A stretch of DNA of 64,000 bases, from NCBI RefSeq assembly GCF_030012985.1, contig NZ_CP120233.1:1905001-1969000 (forward strand). Direction: 5' to 3'. Below are positions 29,140 through 37,789 of this stretch, piece by piece. The stretch is from Microbulbifer sp. VAAF005. GTDB taxonomy: Bacteria; Pseudomonadota; Gammaproteobacteria; Pseudomonadales; Cellvibrionaceae. The notes below the pieces were generated by a model, which saw nothing but the letters and a program-made list of their open reading frames with translations, made no database searches and was not told the origin of the DNA. The position numbers and the translations under genes were made by a program. Numbering within the stretch: position 1 is the stretch's first letter; each line of letters opens with the position of its first letter.

Positions 29140-29439
29140 ATGACAAGATCAAATAAACCAACCAAAACCACTCGTAAACAGTACTCAGAGGAATATAGAA
29201 AGGATGCCCTAGCACTTGCGCTCAAAGTTGGGGTAAGCGTTGCCGCTAAACAGCTTGGGTTACATCCTTCTCAGATTTACGGATGGCGAAGCAAGGCTAA
29301 GTTACATCAGAGCCGAGGGGATGCCGAGAGAGAGCTGGCCACAGAGAATGCTCGCCTTAAGCGGCAGCTGGCTGAGCAGGCAGAGGAGCTAGCGATCTTA
29401 AAAAAGGCCGCAGCGTACTTTGCAAAGAGCCTGAAATGA
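29140..29439 (+). CDS. IS3-family OrfA of IS3 element 2
   Basis: 99 aa helix-turn-helix protein ([42 protein letters not shown]) with a coiled-coil tail ([31 protein letters not shown]). It binds the IS ends with OrfB. Overlaps orfB through ATGA. Confidence 0.93.
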   Translation: MTRSNKPTKTTRKQYSEEYRKDALALALKVGVSVAAKQLGLHPSQIYGWRSKAKLHQSRGDAERELATENARLKRQLAEQAEELAILKKAAAYFAKSLK

Positions 29440-30302
29440 GGTACGCCTTCATGCAAAAGCACAGGCATGAATTCAGCATCAAAGCGATGGCCAAGGTATT
29501 GAACGTATCTCGCAGTGGGTTTTACGACTGGGTGTCAAGATCGGCCGGCCAATCCAGGTACCAGCAGTACCGAATGCAGCTCGATAGCTTGGTACAGCAG
29601 CGCTTTATAGCCAGTAAAGAACGTAGTGGCTCTCCTCGCCTGACGAAGGAATTGGCCAGTGAGGGGAGTAAATATAATCAAAAAACAATTGCTGCCAGCA
29701 TGCGTCGACAGGGCCTACGGGCTAAAGCCGCCAAGAGATATAAAGCCACAACCTATTCAAAACATGGTCTGCCAGTAGCTCCAAATCTGCTCGAGCAGAA
29801 CTTCAATGCTGAAGGGCCGAATCAGAAATGGGCTGGGGATATAACCTACCTGCGAACGGAAGAAGGTTGGTTATATCTGGCTGTAGTGATAGACCTATAT
29901 AGTCGGCTAGTTATTGGTTGGGCGATGTCAGAAACGATGACAGCTACATTGGTCTGTGACGCTCTTCAAATGGCTTTATGGCGACGTAAGAAACCTACGA
30001 ATGTTATCGTGCATACTGACAGGGGAAGCCAGTATTGCTCTAAAGATTATCAATCTTTGATTACAGCTTATGGTCTGCGGTGCAGCATGAGCGCCAAAGG
30101 TAATTGCTATGATAACGCTTGTGCAGAAACATTCTTTCACTCACTTAAGGTAGAAGCAATCCATGGTAACCGCTTTCCCACAAGGTGCCTCATGCGAGAG
30201 ACCGTATTTGAGTATATAGAGATAGACTACAATCGAAATCGCTTACACAGCGCCAATGGCTATCTCAGCCCTGAGGCGTTTGAGGAACAACTAGTCGCTT
30301 AG
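29436..30302 (+). CDS. IS3-family OrfB transposase of IS3 element 2
   Basis: 288 aa with the DDE catalytic triad in [20 protein letters not shown] and [12 protein letters not shown], and an HTH_21 region near residues 55-100. Distinct in sequence from IS3 element 1 at 23.6 kb. Coding is complete, so the element is probably active. Confidence 0.93.
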   Translation: MRYAFMQKHRHEFSIKAMAKVLNVSRSGFYDWVSRSAGQSRYQQYRMQLDSLVQQRFIASKERSGSPRLTKELASEGSKYNQKTIAASMRRQGLRAKAAKRYKATTYSKHGLPVAPNLLEQNFNAEGPNQKWAGDITYLRTEEGWLYLAVVIDLYSRLVIGWAMSETMTATLVCDALQMALWRRKKPTNVIVHTDRGSQYCSKDYQSLITAYGLRCSMSAKGNCYDNACAETFFHSLKVEAIHGNRFPTRCLMRETVFEYIEIDYNRNRLHSANGYLSPEAFEEQLVA

Positions 30303-30740
30303 TGGTGTGTCCGTTGTTGATGGGTAGGATCAGACTTCCTGGTAAACAAAGGATTAAATACGGGGTTCTATAATAGGATTTTCGAAGAGGAGTGGTCAGC
30401 ATCATCTCGAATGGAGGAGTTTAACGATGGCATTATCCCTGACAACATCGCTTACTACGTTGAGGGTTCTGAAGAGATTGCAAATGTACTAAAGCTTAAA
30501 GTTAACGTGAACGATGCTGCCAGATCCAAGCAGGCTTGTGAAAAGCTAGAGGGTATGGCAGAAGCTTTGTGCAACTCTAGTTTAAACTTGTCTTTGCCTG
30601 AAGGTATGAAAAACGCTATTTCAAATTGCGAACCATATTCTGAGAAATGTAAAGATAAAACAATTTCATTAGTTGTAGAGAGTTGGCCTAACCATAGGTT
30701 TAATGGGTATGACCTCAAATTTGTCATATCAAGCATTTAA

Positions 30741-30790
30741 ATCGGGTAGCCGGTTGTTTCTAGCTACCGGCCCCCCACACCACCCATCAC
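30741..30790 (-). mobile_element. Group IIC-attC intron b, 3' remnant
   Basis: Domain VI/V end (complement of ATCGGGTAGCCGG...) directly after the stop codon of the disrupted cassette gene. The rest of the intron was split by a Y1-transposase element; its 5' terminal 25-30 bp reappear near 32128-32156. Confidence 0.75.
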
Positions 30791-32127
30791 AAGAAGCAAT
30801 CTAGGACAGCCAATGACTGGAGGGTGGTGCAGACGGCAAGCTAGGACGACAACCAAAGACTGGGGGAGGCCGGCAAAAGAGCTAGCTCCCTCTCTGGCGG
30901 CTCTTTCTCTTTGGTTTACAGGTAAAGGAGATTAAATACTTGGAATTGGTCTTCAGGCTATTGGGATCGCTGTTTTTTGATAAAAGGGCGGTAATCGTGC
31001 TGTTGAGTACTTGAGGCCGGGGTAGATTAGCAGGGCGTAGCTGAGAGGAGGCGCCGACAGTCGCTTATACCGTGTACCCAGCGCTTATCGAGTTGAGCAC
31101 AAACTTTTTGTACAACCTCTACCGATCCAACCAAGCCTTTAAAGCGACTTTCAAAGTTCCGGCTGAGATAGAGCCAGTGCTTGGGTGAAATACCGAGTCG
31201 CTCCAGAATAGGAGGTATGTTTTCGGCAATACAACCCCGTTTTCTTGAGTCTAAATGCCGGCCGCTCCAGTCCACTAACTCCAAATAGTGATCCAGCTGG
31301 AAAGGAAGCCCTTTCGGCATATTCAAACGCTCACCGCCGACAAACGGAAGTAGATTTTTGGGCTGCTTACCTGAGACTGCCGCACGAATACGCTGTTGAA
31401 TCGAAGTGTAATCAGACTCTTCAGGTGTCTTGGCAATATTGGCACGGATGGGGTTTAGGTCTACATAGGCCATACAGGCGGCGAGTGCTCTTTCATCCAG
31501 TAAAGCCTGAGACTTGAACCGGCCTTCCCAAAAACGGCCGGTACAGTTGTCTTCAGCATTGGCCTGGCGGGCGATGGATTCATTTAAACAGCGCATAAAC
31601 CAGCTGATATCCATTAGACGCTCCCGCCATAGGGAAACGACCTCTTTTAGCCTGTCTTCCTCAGCGTGATCGAGAGTATCGCCCTGAAGATAGCGCTGGG
31701 CCAAGCTAGAGGCTTTGAAGAGCTGTTGCCAGCGAGTAATTACCTCTGTAAGAGACCACTTGTTAGCCGATTTTGTGTCGATATAGAGCACTATATGGTA
31801 GTGATTACTCATTACTGCATAGGCAGCAATATCTAGCGCAAACACCTCGGCTAACTTATGCATACGGCTTTCATTCCATTCGCGCCGATACTCGTAATCT
31901 TTTCCGGATTTACTATCTCTGCCACAGAGAAATGCACGGCGTACACAGCGGGAGACACAGTGATAGTACGGTGTTGTATCAAGAGATATCTGGGTGCTTC
32001 GCGGTAGAGTCATCGGCTGCACACGCACCTAGCTGTATACATATACAGTATTTTGTGGGATTTCAATCTTTTGTCAATAGGGATGGCGGTTTATACTTTC
32101 TATTTGGTGGGTGTCCAGGATTAACTG
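30791..32127 (-). mobile_element. Y1 (RAYT-like) transposase element, copy A, nested in intron b
   Basis: Shares about 1.25 kb of near-identical sequence with copy B (37.6-38.9 kb). The left side has the CAATCTAGGACAGCC unit; the right side ends TTGGTGGGTGTCCAGGAT. Intron b sequence lies on both sides, so the element entered the intron. Exact ends are uncertain by some tens of bases. Confidence 0.7.
31027..32028 (-). CDS. REP-associated tyrosine transposase-like protein (Y1_Tnp), copy A
   Basis: 333 aa. N-terminal Y1 domain with YYHCVSRCVRRAFLCGRD and the metal-binding AVMSNHYHIVL (HYH, about residues 78-80), followed by WFMRCLNESIARQANAEDNCTGRFWEGRFKSQALLD. These IS200/IS605-related enzymes act on palindromic ends as single strands. 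Copy B (37790-38785) differs at only a few residues. Confidence 0.85.
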   Translation of the reverse strand: MRVQPMTLPRSTQISLDTTPYYHCVSRCVRRAFLCGRDSKSGKDYEYRREWNESRMHKLAEVFALDIAAYAVMSNHYHIVLYIDTKSANKWSLTEVITRWQQLFKASSLAQRYLQGDTLDHAEEDRLKEVVSLWRERLMDISWFMRCLNESIARQANAEDNCTGRFWEGRFKSQALLDERALAACMAYVDLNPIRANIAKTPEESDYTSIQQRIRAAVSGKQPKNLLPFVGGERLNMPKGLPFQLDHYLELVDWSGRHLDSRKRGCIAENIPPILERLGISPKHWLYLSRNFESRFKGLVGSVEVVQKVCAQLDKRWVHGISDCRRLLSATPC

Positions 32128-32156
32128 ACCCCATTAGTTCACGCCCATACTGGGCG
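32128..32156 (-). mobile_element. Group IIC-attC intron b, 5' remnant
   Basis: CCCATTAGTTCACGCCCATA then CTGGGCG, the conserved right end of the intron family; the last TAC of the usual end is missing. Confidence 0.6.
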
Positions 32157-32233
32157 AAGCACGATCGCCCACAAAACATGCGGACTGGACAGCCCACGCT
32201 TCACCTCGGCCGCTCGAGTGTTGAGCATTATGC
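32157..32233 (+). repeat. attC remainder after intron b
   Basis: Runs from AAGCACGATC to core GCATTATGC at 32225-32233, with internal GGACTGGACAGCCC. Left edge slightly damaged. Confidence 0.5.
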
Positions 32234-32248
32234 GGGAAATCTAATACG

Positions 32249-32671
32249 ATGAAGAGAGAAGGGATTTATTATATAAAGCTAAAAAAGCCGTATTTCGACT
32301 TATCAAAAGGCGATTTATTGTATATCGGAAAAGGCAATGATGTTGATTCTCGCCTTAAAGCTGAGTTGGGTTTAAAATCCAGCCATGCAACCTTTTTTAG
32401 ATCTTTAGGCTTATTATTAAATAAAGAGGTTGCTGAAAACTCCGGAAAGAAAGGCACTGGTTACAATTTTAAGTTTAAAAAACCACATGAAATTGTTAAG
32501 TGGATCGAAGAATATGTTGAGCATGAAGTAAAATACTGTAAATGGAGGGAGGTAGAGGAAAAAGAAATACGCAAGCACAAACCTTTGCTTAACATTGTAT
32601 ACAATACGCAACATTGCCATTCAGAGCTAACCAGCTTAAGAAAACAAGCTCATGAAATTGCCAAAAAGTAA
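32249..32671 (+). CDS. GIY-YIG-like nuclease, cassette gene
   Basis: 140 aa. GIYYIKL (residues 5-11) and LLYIGKGNDVDSRL (23-36) match the GIY-YIG core with its downstream Arg; EVEEKEIRKHKPLLN (about 108-122) matches the Glu plus KPxLN end. The family makes single metal-dependent strand cuts in repair, restriction or homing. It starts 15 bp after an attC core, and an intron follows. No partner gene. Confidence 0.7.
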   Translation: MKREGIYYIKLKKPYFDLSKGDLLYIGKGNDVDSRLKAELGLKSSHATFFRSLGLLLNKEVAENSGKKGTGYNFKFKKPHEIVKWIEEYVEHEVKYCKWREVEEKEIRKHKPLLNIVYNTQHCHSELTSLRKQAHEIAKK

Positions 32672-32683
32672 AGTATCGCATAA

Positions 32684-33162
32684 ATCGGGTAGCCGATAGT
32701 TTCTAGCTACCGCCCCCTGCGGGTCCGCAATGGGCAGTTCCCTATCCGTAATGAATCTCTACCCAAAAGTGAGGCGCTGCTATGTTCTACCACTTTTTTC
32801 TATCTCCGCGATGGTGGGGCTAGCGGGTTGGGCCTACATATGAATCAGCGGCCACGCTGACAGCTTGACAGTGGAAAGCTAAACAAATCTCCCCAGATAA
32901 GAACGTGAATTTTCACTACACAACTGCATCATTGACTCTACCGATTAGATCACCCGGCTTTGGCTCCCCTGGCCACCTCGCCTTCAGGCTAAGCCCTATA
33001 GGATGTATCTGTCCGTCAGCTCATAGCTTTACTAGCTGATTCCTACCCACAAGATCTCACAGTATTGCAGTTGCCATTCGCTAGTAGTTAGCATTTAATG
33101 GAAACCATTAAATGGTGACCTTCCTAAAGGGGACTTTTAGCCCACTCCCATACTGGGCGTAC
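32684..33162 (-). mobile_element. Group IIC-attC intron c (479 bp, internally deleted)
   Basis: Same 3' end (complement of ATCGGGTAGCCG) and 5' end (complement of TGGGCGTAC) as intron a. It lacks about 230 bp of the middle; the domain V region is also altered (CACACCACCCATCG missing). Flanked by TAA and CAAG. Confidence 0.8.
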
Positions 33163-33265
33163 CAAGGACCTGTAATTTGACCTCCGTCCGCTGTCACCTT
33201 TTTTGCAAAAAAACTGCACAATAGGTGTCAATATCCTCCGACAATTGAAGGGCCGCTAGCGAATA
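33163..33265 (+). repeat. attC remainder after intron c (degenerate)
   Basis: CAAGGACCTG pairs loosely with AATAGGTGTCAATA; no clean GTTRRRY core. Boundary with the next cassette uncertain. Confidence 0.35.
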
Positions 33266-33280
33266 TCACAAGGAAGAAAC

Positions 33281-33823
33281 ATGTTAGCAACACATCAGGA
33301 TGCCGAAAGGCGATATGAATCATTTAGAGAAATGGCTAGAGACGCCATATTGAAAGAGCTTCCCTATACCGATAGAAACAACATTCGTCTCAGTAACATT
33401 TGTCAAAAAGCCCTAATGCAGGCAAAGCTATGGGATGAAGACCCCAATAGGCGAGTTGATTGGCCTTGGGATAGTGGCTATCAGGATTATTCATATAGAA
33501 ATCCCAAGCGATTTGAACTGGCCACCTGGTATGGAAATACCCTTGCAGGCCTAAGCTTAGGTAGACCTAGCTACGCAGGCACACGACTTCGCCTAGAATT
33601 TATCGAATCTAGGCCGTCTTCAAGTCCTCTTAGAGGGCGGATTGTTCCTATAACCATCTCAGTTGCCGAGTTGTATGCAAATGTTATTGGAGCTGATGAA
33701 TTACGCATAATTGACCCAATTGATGAAAAATTGATCGAATACTATTCGTCATTCGGATATACATACAGCAAAGCTGCTAGTGAAAAGAATCACAAGCACT
33801 ATCTTGTGAAGGCCATCTCATGA
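33281..33823 (+). CDS. Cassette protein of unknown function, possibly GNAT-like
   Basis: 180 aa. Residues about 95-175 (LSLGRPSYAGTRLRLEFIESRPSSSPLRGRIVPITISVAELYANVIGADELRIIDPIDEKLIEYYSSFGY) resemble an acetyltransferase-like fold by pattern, but no clear acetyl-CoA motif is seen. AAGGAAGAAAC ribosome site. Two very small genes follow, overlapping by ATGA, so this is a multi-gene cassette. Confidence 0.6.
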   Translation: MLATHQDAERRYESFREMARDAILKELPYTDRNNIRLSNICQKALMQAKLWDEDPNRRVDWPWDSGYQDYSYRNPKRFELATWYGNTLAGLSLGRPSYAGTRLRLEFIESRPSSSPLRGRIVPITISVAELYANVIGADELRIIDPIDEKLIEYYSSFGYTYSKAASEKNHKHYLVKAIS

Positions 33824-33996
33824 GCAAGAACGAAAGAAAAAAACCATTAACTCCTGAAGAGCTTAGAAAGAGAGCTAAGAAGATTCTTCAAGATAACCCA
33901 ACATACATAAATGATGAACCATCGGTTGTCGGATCACCAGAGACACTAACTGAAGAGATTGAGGATGATGATGAACCAACAAACGACAAAAAGTGA
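33820..33996 (+). CDS. 58-aa charged protein, translationally coupled
   Basis: Begins at the ATGA overlap with the preceding gene: MSKNERKKPLTPEELRKRAK, then an acidic tail (EEIEDDDEPTNDKK). A basic helix followed by an acidic tail is seen in small antitoxin or adaptor proteins, but there is no family match. Coupling supports it being real. Confidence 0.5.
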   Translation: MSKNERKKPLTPEELRKRAKKILQDNPTYINDEPSVVGSPETLTEEIEDDDEPTNDKK

Positions 33997-34096
33997 TAAA
34001 GAGGCTAAATCGGAAGAAGAAGCAAAAAGAAAGATCGCCCAAAAATTGCATTCTTTGCCGATTAAATCAAAACCGCAGGGCCCACCCCAGCGCTAA
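33971..34096 (+). CDS. 41-aa charged protein, third in the cassette
   Basis: Overlaps the previous small gene in a different frame and stops at the TAA that abuts the intron (NQQTTKSDKEAKSEEEAKRK then LHSLPIKSKPQGPPQR). ATG at 33965, 33968 or 33971. Ending exactly at the attC TAA, as other cassette genes do, favours a real gene; otherwise weak. Confidence 0.35.
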   Translation: MNQQTTKSDKEAKSEEEAKRKIAQKLHSLPIKSKPQGPPQR

Positions 34097-34753
34097 ATCG
34101 GATAGCCGGTAGTTTCTAGCTACCGGCCCCCACACCACCCATCATTCGAGTCCGCAACGGCCGGTTCCCTATCCGTAATGAGTCTCTACCCAACGAAGTT
34201 GTCGAGCAAGTCTTGGGTTGATTGTCACGGCAATGCGCGCCCCCAACTTTAACCGACTGGAAACATATCGGTTGGCTAGCCCTGTCTTTTAAATCCTGGA
34301 ATTTGGCTACTATGCTGTTGGCTGACTTCTGTTTAATCACCTTGGCCATTACCGACTGCAGCGCTGCTATGTCCCACCACTTTTGCCTATCCCCACGATG
34401 GTGGCTAGCGGTTTGGGCCTACTTATGAGTCAACGGCCACGGTGATAGCTTCACAGCAGCAAGCTAAACGGATCTCCCCAGATAAGAACGTGGACTTTCA
34501 CTACACAGCTGCATCATTGACCCTACCCGTTAGATCACCCGGCTTCGGTGCCCCTGGCCACCTCGCCTCCAGACTGAGCCTTATAGGATGTTTCGGTCCG
34601 TCAGCTCATAGCTTTACTAGCCGCTTCCTCCCCACAAGCCCCCCAGTGTTGCAGTTGCCATTCGCTAATAGTTAGCATTTAATGGAACCCATTAAATGGT
34701 GATCCTCCTACAGGGGACTTTCACCCATTAGTTCACGCCCATGCTGGGTGTAC
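34097..34753 (-). mobile_element. Group IIC-attC intron d (657 bp)
   Basis: Near full-size copy: domain V/VI end at left, domain I with GTGAAAGTCCCCTGT and the TTTAATGG/CCATTAAA hairpin at right. Ends GTACACCC on the minus strand. Flanks TAA and CAATC. No ORF. Confidence 0.85.
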
Positions 34754-34797
34754 CAATCAGCCGACCGCAAAAGCCTCGGCTGATTGAGGCGTTACAT
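34754..34797 (+). repeat. attC remainder after intron d
   Basis: CAATCAGCCGA pairs perfectly with TCGGCTGATTG; core GTTACAT at 34791-34797. One of the best stems in the array. Confidence 0.65.
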
Positions 34798-34815
34798 ATA
34801 CAATGAGGTACAACC

Positions 34816-35415
34816 TTGAAACTACTCTTAATCATTGGCATATGCTTAGCTTCTTATGCTCTCTATGCCAGCATGAAGAAGGCTGGTAACCCAACACATC
34901 CATTAAGTAGCTTGGCATCATTAATTTCTAACTCTAGTGAGAAGGTAAGTACCGATATAAATCTGTATTTAAATTCACCTGAATCATTCTTGAAAAAATA
35001 TGAGTTCGAACTCAGAGAAAGAGATATTGAATCAGTAGATGAGATGTCTGATTCCGTCGTTGTAGTAGAAATTTTACTGAAGAATAAATTTCTTATATAC
35101 GTAGATGGCGATCATGAACCAAATGATGCATTGTTACAATTAAACATCCTTTCAAAGGAAAAACTACAGACAGCAGACTCATACAATGAGATCATGGATT
35201 CCTATAGATCAAGTAAGTATGGCATTGCAACTTTCCTACAGGATGGTGAATGGCCCTCTTTGTTTAAATGCGCAAACGAAGCAGGCTTTAAGCTTCTTGC
35301 TGTTGATGAAGATTCTGATTCTTTGCCATTAATCCTTGTGCCACTTGAGAAATCTCAAGAAATTCTAAAGGCGTTTAGAGAGGCAAGACTTAAGACCTAT
35401 TTTTCAAGTAAATAA
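34816..35415 (+). CDS. Cassette protein with N-terminal membrane anchor, DUF6630-like
   Basis: 199 aa, TTG start. Residues 1-18 are hydrophobic (KLLLIIGICLASYALYAS), a signal anchor. The C-terminal half (EWPSLFKCANEAGFKLLAVDEDSDSLPLILVPLEK) resembles DUF6630, by recollection only. No catalytic motif seen. The stop lies 4 bp before the intron-flanking TAA. Confidence 0.5.
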   Translation: MKLLLIIGICLASYALYASMKKAGNPTHPLSSLASLISNSSEKVSTDINLYLNSPESFLKKYEFELRERDIESVDEMSDSVVVVEILLKNKFLIYVDGDHEPNDALLQLNILSKEKLQTADSYNEIMDSYRSSKYGIATFLQDGEWPSLFKCANEAGFKLLAVDEDSDSLPLILVPLEKSQEILKAFREARLKTYFSSK

Positions 35416-35421
35416 ATGTAA

Positions 35422-35537
35422 ATTGGGTAACCGGTAGTTTCTAGCTACCGGCCCTTAGACCACCCATCGTTCAGGCCAGTAATGGCCGGTTCCCTATCCG
35501 AAATGAATCTCTACCCAGCGATAGTGTCATGGCAGTG
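35422..35537 (-). mobile_element. Group IIC-attC intron e, truncated (3' end only)
   Basis: Has the domain VI/V end and a partly deleted adjacent region (GTGTCATGGCAGTG joined where other copies have more), then diverges. The intron 5' end and the attC right half are missing, so the next gene is no longer a separate cassette. Confidence 0.7.
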
Positions 35538-35593
35538 GACTCTGGTTATTTGCCTACCCATTTGCGGTCTTTTTTGATAGGAGTTTTGAATTA

Positions 35594-35992
35594 ATGATCT
35601 CAGAACTTAGATTGAGTGTTCTACTTCGAGGAGAGAAGTTTTCTCCAAGGGAAGCAGAGAATGTCACAGGGCTTAGACTTCAAGACAAATTAGAGCTTGG
35701 TGAGATTTCTCCGAGGGGGCGCTATCGAGGTAAGCCTGTACCCTATGGTACTGCTCAGCTAGAAGTTCCCGCCGAAATACCATATGAAGATAGGTTGATG
35801 TGGATAATTCGAGCCCTCGAAGTAAACCTTAAACAGCTATATGAATGTGGTGCTGAAGAGACAAGAATTTATGCAGGTTACTTCTATAAAGATCAATGCA
35901 ATTTTGGCTTTAGCAGGGAGGAGTTGTCGTCAATAGCAAAACTTGATATAGATTTTGCTATATCGTGTTACGACATGTCAGATGAGGAATAA
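35594..35992 (+). CDS. DUF4279-like cassette protein
   Basis: 132 aa. Opens MISELRLSVLLRGEKFSPREAENVTGL and ends ETRIYAGYFYKDQCNFGFSREELSSIAKLDIDFAISCYD, matching the general DUF4279 pattern (G-F-F...L..L..L...L....Y). DUF4279 genes are often found near toxin/immunity loci; function unproven. Preceded by GATAGGAGTTTTGAATTA. Confidence 0.6.
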   Translation: MISELRLSVLLRGEKFSPREAENVTGLRLQDKLELGEISPRGRYRGKPVPYGTAQLEVPAEIPYEDRLMWIIRALEVNLKQLYECGAEETRIYAGYFYKDQCNFGFSREELSSIAKLDIDFAISCYDMSDEE

Positions 35993-36001
35993 ATGCACTA
36001 A

Positions 36002-36483
36002 ATCGGATAGCCGATAGTTTCTAGCTACCGCCCCCGATACCACCCATCGCGCGAGTCGTTATTGGGCGGCTCCCTTTCCGTAATAAATCTCTACCCAACG
36101 ATAATGTCGAGTAGCTCCTCATTTGAATAAAGTATCATGGCGGTGCGCAACTTCCGAGTCAGTGGCCACGCTGACAGCTTCACAGCAGCAAGCTAAACAG
36201 ATATCCCCAGATAAAAACATGAACTTTCACCACACAACTGCATCATTGACTCTATCCACTATATCACTCGGCTGGGTGTCCTTGGCCACCTCGCCCCCAG
36301 GCTAAGTCTTAAAAAATACTTCTATTCGTCAGCTCGTAATTTTGCTAGCGGCCTCCTCCCCACAAGACCTCACGGTGTTGTAGTTGCCATTCGCTAGTAG
36401 TTAGCATTTAATGGAACCCATTAAATGGTGATCTTCCTGCAGGGGACTTTCACCCCATTAGTCTACGCCCATGCTGGGCGTAC
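36002..36483 (-). mobile_element. Group IIC-attC intron f (482 bp, short subtype)
   Basis: Same ends as intron a. The central part joins GCGGTGCGC directly to AACTTCCGAGTCAGTGGCC. Introns h and j carry the same junction. Flanks TAA and CAAG. Confidence 0.85.
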
Positions 36484-36530
36484 CAAGTTGCCACACAATC
36501 GACCTCCGATCTATGGGCAAAGCGTTATGC
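36484..36530 (+). repeat. attC remainder after intron f
   Basis: CAAGTTGCC pairs with GGGCAA; core GTTATGC at 36524-36530, a consensus core. Confidence 0.65.
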
Positions 36531-36549
36531 AAATTAAGGATGAGTAGAA

Positions 36550-37095
36550 TTGAATATAGATGTTAATATAACGAAGGAAGATTTTTTAACTTATAGTCGG
36601 TTTGCTTGTTCCAGGATTGTCTCCCCAAAATCTTCGAATAGTAAAAATACTGGGGTTAACTTAATTATTTGGATCTGTATCGCCTTTGGCTTTTTATTTC
36701 TGTTAAATTACTACGATATAAAGTTGAGTCAACTTCACTGGCCGTCGGCTATCTTTGCCACAATCCCGTTTTTAATTTTTACTTATCTCTTCATGCGTAA
36801 CATGAAGAGAATTGAACTGGGATCTATTCCAAGGGATGATGGCCTTGTTGTTGGCAAGAGAGTTCTAGAATTCAGCAATGATGGAATCAAAGATACTTGT
36901 GAGTTAGGTCACTTCTTTTACAAATGGAAGGCCGTACAAGAAATAGTTTCTCACAATGGCAGCATTTATTTGTTCCTTGATACCCTCTTAGCTCAAATAA
37001 TCCCAAAAAGTAGCTTTAAAAATGAATCAGAGCATAATGAAATTTTAGAGTATATAAATACAATACATAATAAAGCAATTAATAGAGTGCAGTAA
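36550..37095 (+). CDS. YcxB-like membrane cassette protein
   Basis: 181 aa. TTG start after AAGGATGAG. Two hydrophobic helices (about residues 37-53 and 64-82) are followed by a cytoplasmic domain, SNDGIKDTCELGHFFYKWKAVQEIVSHNGSIYLFLDTLLAQIIPKSSF, matching the YcxB-like pattern (W..v......iYLf.......iPK..F). Function unknown. A second gene follows in the same cassette with no attC between. Confidence 0.65.
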   Translation: MNIDVNITKEDFLTYSRFACSRIVSPKSSNSKNTGVNLIIWICIAFGFLFLLNYYDIKLSQLHWPSAIFATIPFLIFTYLFMRNMKRIELGSIPRDDGLVVGKRVLEFSNDGIKDTCELGHFFYKWKAVQEIVSHNGSIYLFLDTLLAQIIPKSSFKNESEHNEILEYINTIHNKAINRVQ

Positions 37096-37132
37096 AATTC
37101 TCCTATTATTGTGGCTTTATACATAAATTATT

Positions 37133-37471
37133 ATGAGAAAAAAACTTGCAAATTTAACCATGATGCTGGCAGCTTTCATCGCCTCCATCGGTTCAATTCT
37201 ATTTTACTATGGACAAAGTATTACGTTTGAAGTACTGCTTAGTGAAAACATTGAAATCGGACTTCACCTCATTATTGGCTTTGCTCTCTCTATAATTATC
37301 TCCGCTCTATTATTGTCCAATATTAAGTTCAAAAAATCGCATAAGTTAGCTTTCTTTTTGGCATTGCTTACCTACTCAATCTATGGAGTATCTGGGCTCT
37401 ACATAACTTTGATTGGTTCCCTCATTCCGACATGGCTTGCTTTTCAATACTGGCGCGCAGAAAAAGCCTAA
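37133..37471 (+). CDS. Small four-helix membrane protein, unknown
   Basis: 112 aa, almost entirely hydrophobic in four segments (about 7-28, 38-60, 66-84, 88-108). Shares a cassette with the YcxB-like gene 37 bp upstream. The stop TAA is the left flank of intron g. No family recognised. Confidence 0.55.
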   Translation: MRKKLANLTMMLAAFIASIGSILFYYGQSITFEVLLSENIEIGLHLIIGFALSIIISALLLSNIKFKKSHKLAFFLALLTYSIYGVSGLYITLIGSLIPTWLAFQYWRAEKA

Positions 37472-37545
37472 ATCAGGTGGCCGGTAGTTTCTAGCTACCG
37501 GGCCCCACACCACCCATCGTACGGGCCCACAATGGGCGGCTCCCC
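37472..37545 (-). mobile_element. Group IIC-attC intron g, 3' part
   Basis: Domain VI and V end in complement. Interrupted after GGGCGGCTCCC by Y1-transposase element copy B. Confidence 0.75.
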
Positions 37546-37550
37546 GGAGC

Positions 37551-37618
37551 AATCTAGGACAGCGGACAGCAATCTAGGACAGCAATCTAGGACCGACAGC
37601 AATCTAGGACAGCCAATG
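37551..37618. repeat. Tandem short repeats of the RAYT element
   Basis: Four copies of CAGCAATCTAGGAC-type units with slight spacing changes. Single copies occur near 30795 (element A) and, shortened, at 40869 inside intron i. Confidence 0.7.
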
Positions 37619-37789
37619 ACTAGAGAGTGGTGCCGGCAATAGAGCTAGCTCCCTCTCTGGCGGCTCTTTCTTTTTGGTTTACAGGTAAAGGAGATTAAAT
37701 ACTTGGAATTGGTCTTCAGGCTATTGGGATCGCTGTTTTTCGATAAAAGCGCGGTAATCGTGCTGTTGAGTACTTGAGGCCGGGGCAGA

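Larger units (their letters stand above)
29078..30332 (+). mobile_element. IS3-family insertion sequence 2 (1255 bp)
   Basis: Terminal repeats TGATCCTACCCACCAACGAC (left) and TGATCCTACCCATCAACAAC (right, complement). 3-bp target duplication GAC at 29075-29077 and 30333-30335. Carries orfA and orfB overlapping by 4 bp. The clean duplication and intact genes suggest a recent insertion. Confidence 0.95.
28160..30740 (+). pseudogene. Membrane-protein cassette gene interrupted by IS3 element 2
   Basis: Coding parts are 28160-29077 (306 codons, GTG start after AAGGA) and 30336-30740 (134 codons plus stop). Removing the IS and one copy of the GAC duplication gives an unbroken 440-aa frame (...SPYKAKD + FLVNKGLNTGFYN...). 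The N-terminal half has about seven hydrophobic helices; the C-terminal 150 residues are soluble. No domain recognised. The stop codon abuts the next intron. Confidence 0.8.

Noticed and set aside
27430-36305. Short frames inside the introns (for example 27430-27660, 34222-34428, 34442-34675, 36123-36305)
   Set aside because: They lie in structured intron RNA, run on the strand opposite to the intron, are not preserved between copies as proteins, and show no reverse-transcriptase motif.
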